IMG/VR virus record: IMGVR_UViG_3300011126_000095
Span: 1-22,140 of that record
Length of the DNA stretch: 22,140 nt
DNA from: a virus
Direction: 5' to 3' (one strand)
Positions 22,091 to 22,140 of the stretch are shown in pieces. Below the pieces are notes generated by a model that was not told where the DNA came from, made no database searches, and worked only from the letters and a program-made list of their open reading frames with translations. A program made the position numbers and the translations under genes. How positions within the stretch are numbered: position 1 is the first letter of the stretch; each line of letters opens with the position of its first letter.

Positions 22091-22140
22091 ACATAACACT
22101 TTGATGCAAAAGACCTTCGGCTTTTGATCGTTTCGTTATG
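22091..22140. repeat. attC-like imperfect inverted repeat 4 (right end cut by window)
   Basis: Plus strand: R box ACATAAC (22091-22097), spacer ACTTT, L box GATGCAAAAG with one extra G, centre ACCTTCGG, L box CTTTTGATC, spacer GTTTC, R box GTTATG up to the last base of the window. The 45 bases 22095-22139 match 19819-19863 with one mismatch, 2276 bases apart in direct orientation. The outer CATAAC/GTTATG is a perfect inverted pair. Confidence 0.6.

Noticed and set aside
19815-22140. CRISPR array from repeats 1 to 4
   Set aside because: Only four degenerate copies, irregular spacing of 0.2-1.5 kb and genes between them; inverted-repeat structure fits attC-like sites better.

Overview
This window looks like one arm of a tailed, HK97-fold siphophage or prophage. 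The likely host is a Gammaproteobacterium; this is inferred from lambda-type nin genes, a GTA/lambda-like tail tip set and integron-like sites, and it is not proven. No tRNA, rRNA, CRISPR array, integrase, transposase or clearly bacterial gene was seen.

Plus strand, 40-19437, is a nearly gapless late operon. Packaging and head: small terminase, large terminase (TTG start), HK97 portal, HK97-type prohead protease, HK97-type major capsid protein, then a rho-independent terminator (5198-5222). A sugar-modification block (5232-8721) sits inside the head module: a small protein that appears to be joined by -1 frameshifting at A_AAA_AAG to a DUF115/MptE-like protein, a second MptE-like paralogue, an FkbM-type methyltransferase, a 41-residue membrane peptide, a DxD glycosyltransferase and a GT-B-like protein. 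Head-tail connection and tail follow: gp6-like connector, head closure protein, HK97 gp10-like, DUF3168-like, tail tube, G/GT-type chaperones made by a second -1 frameshift, tape measure (647 aa, implying a tail near 95-100 nm), DUF2460, DUF2163, NlpC/P60, an 1101-residue J-like tip protein with a large insert, and a small terminal tail protein.

Minus strand, 22140-19432, runs convergently and resembles a lambda nin region: a small putative HTH protein, a 63-aa unknown, a NinB-like gene interrupted by an in-frame amber codon, a NinG-like HNH protein, a 50-aa zinc ribbon, a 169-aa protein with a possible C-terminal HTH, and 55-, 76- and 48-aa small proteins. Several are tightly coupled by ATGA/GTG overlaps.

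The most unusual feature is four imperfect inverted repeats in this minus-strand region (19815-19865, 20049-20114, 21611-21662, 22091-22140). All share the layout R box, 5-nt spacer, L box with one extra base, variable centre, L box, 5-nt spacer, R box, which is the architecture of integron attC sites. Three minus-strand genes or gene groups end with their TAA stop inside an R box, as cassette genes often do. The early/nin-like region may therefore be built from, or shuffled as, attC-like cassettes. The sequence alone does not prove recombination activity, and the polarity of the extra base does not agree with gene orientation.
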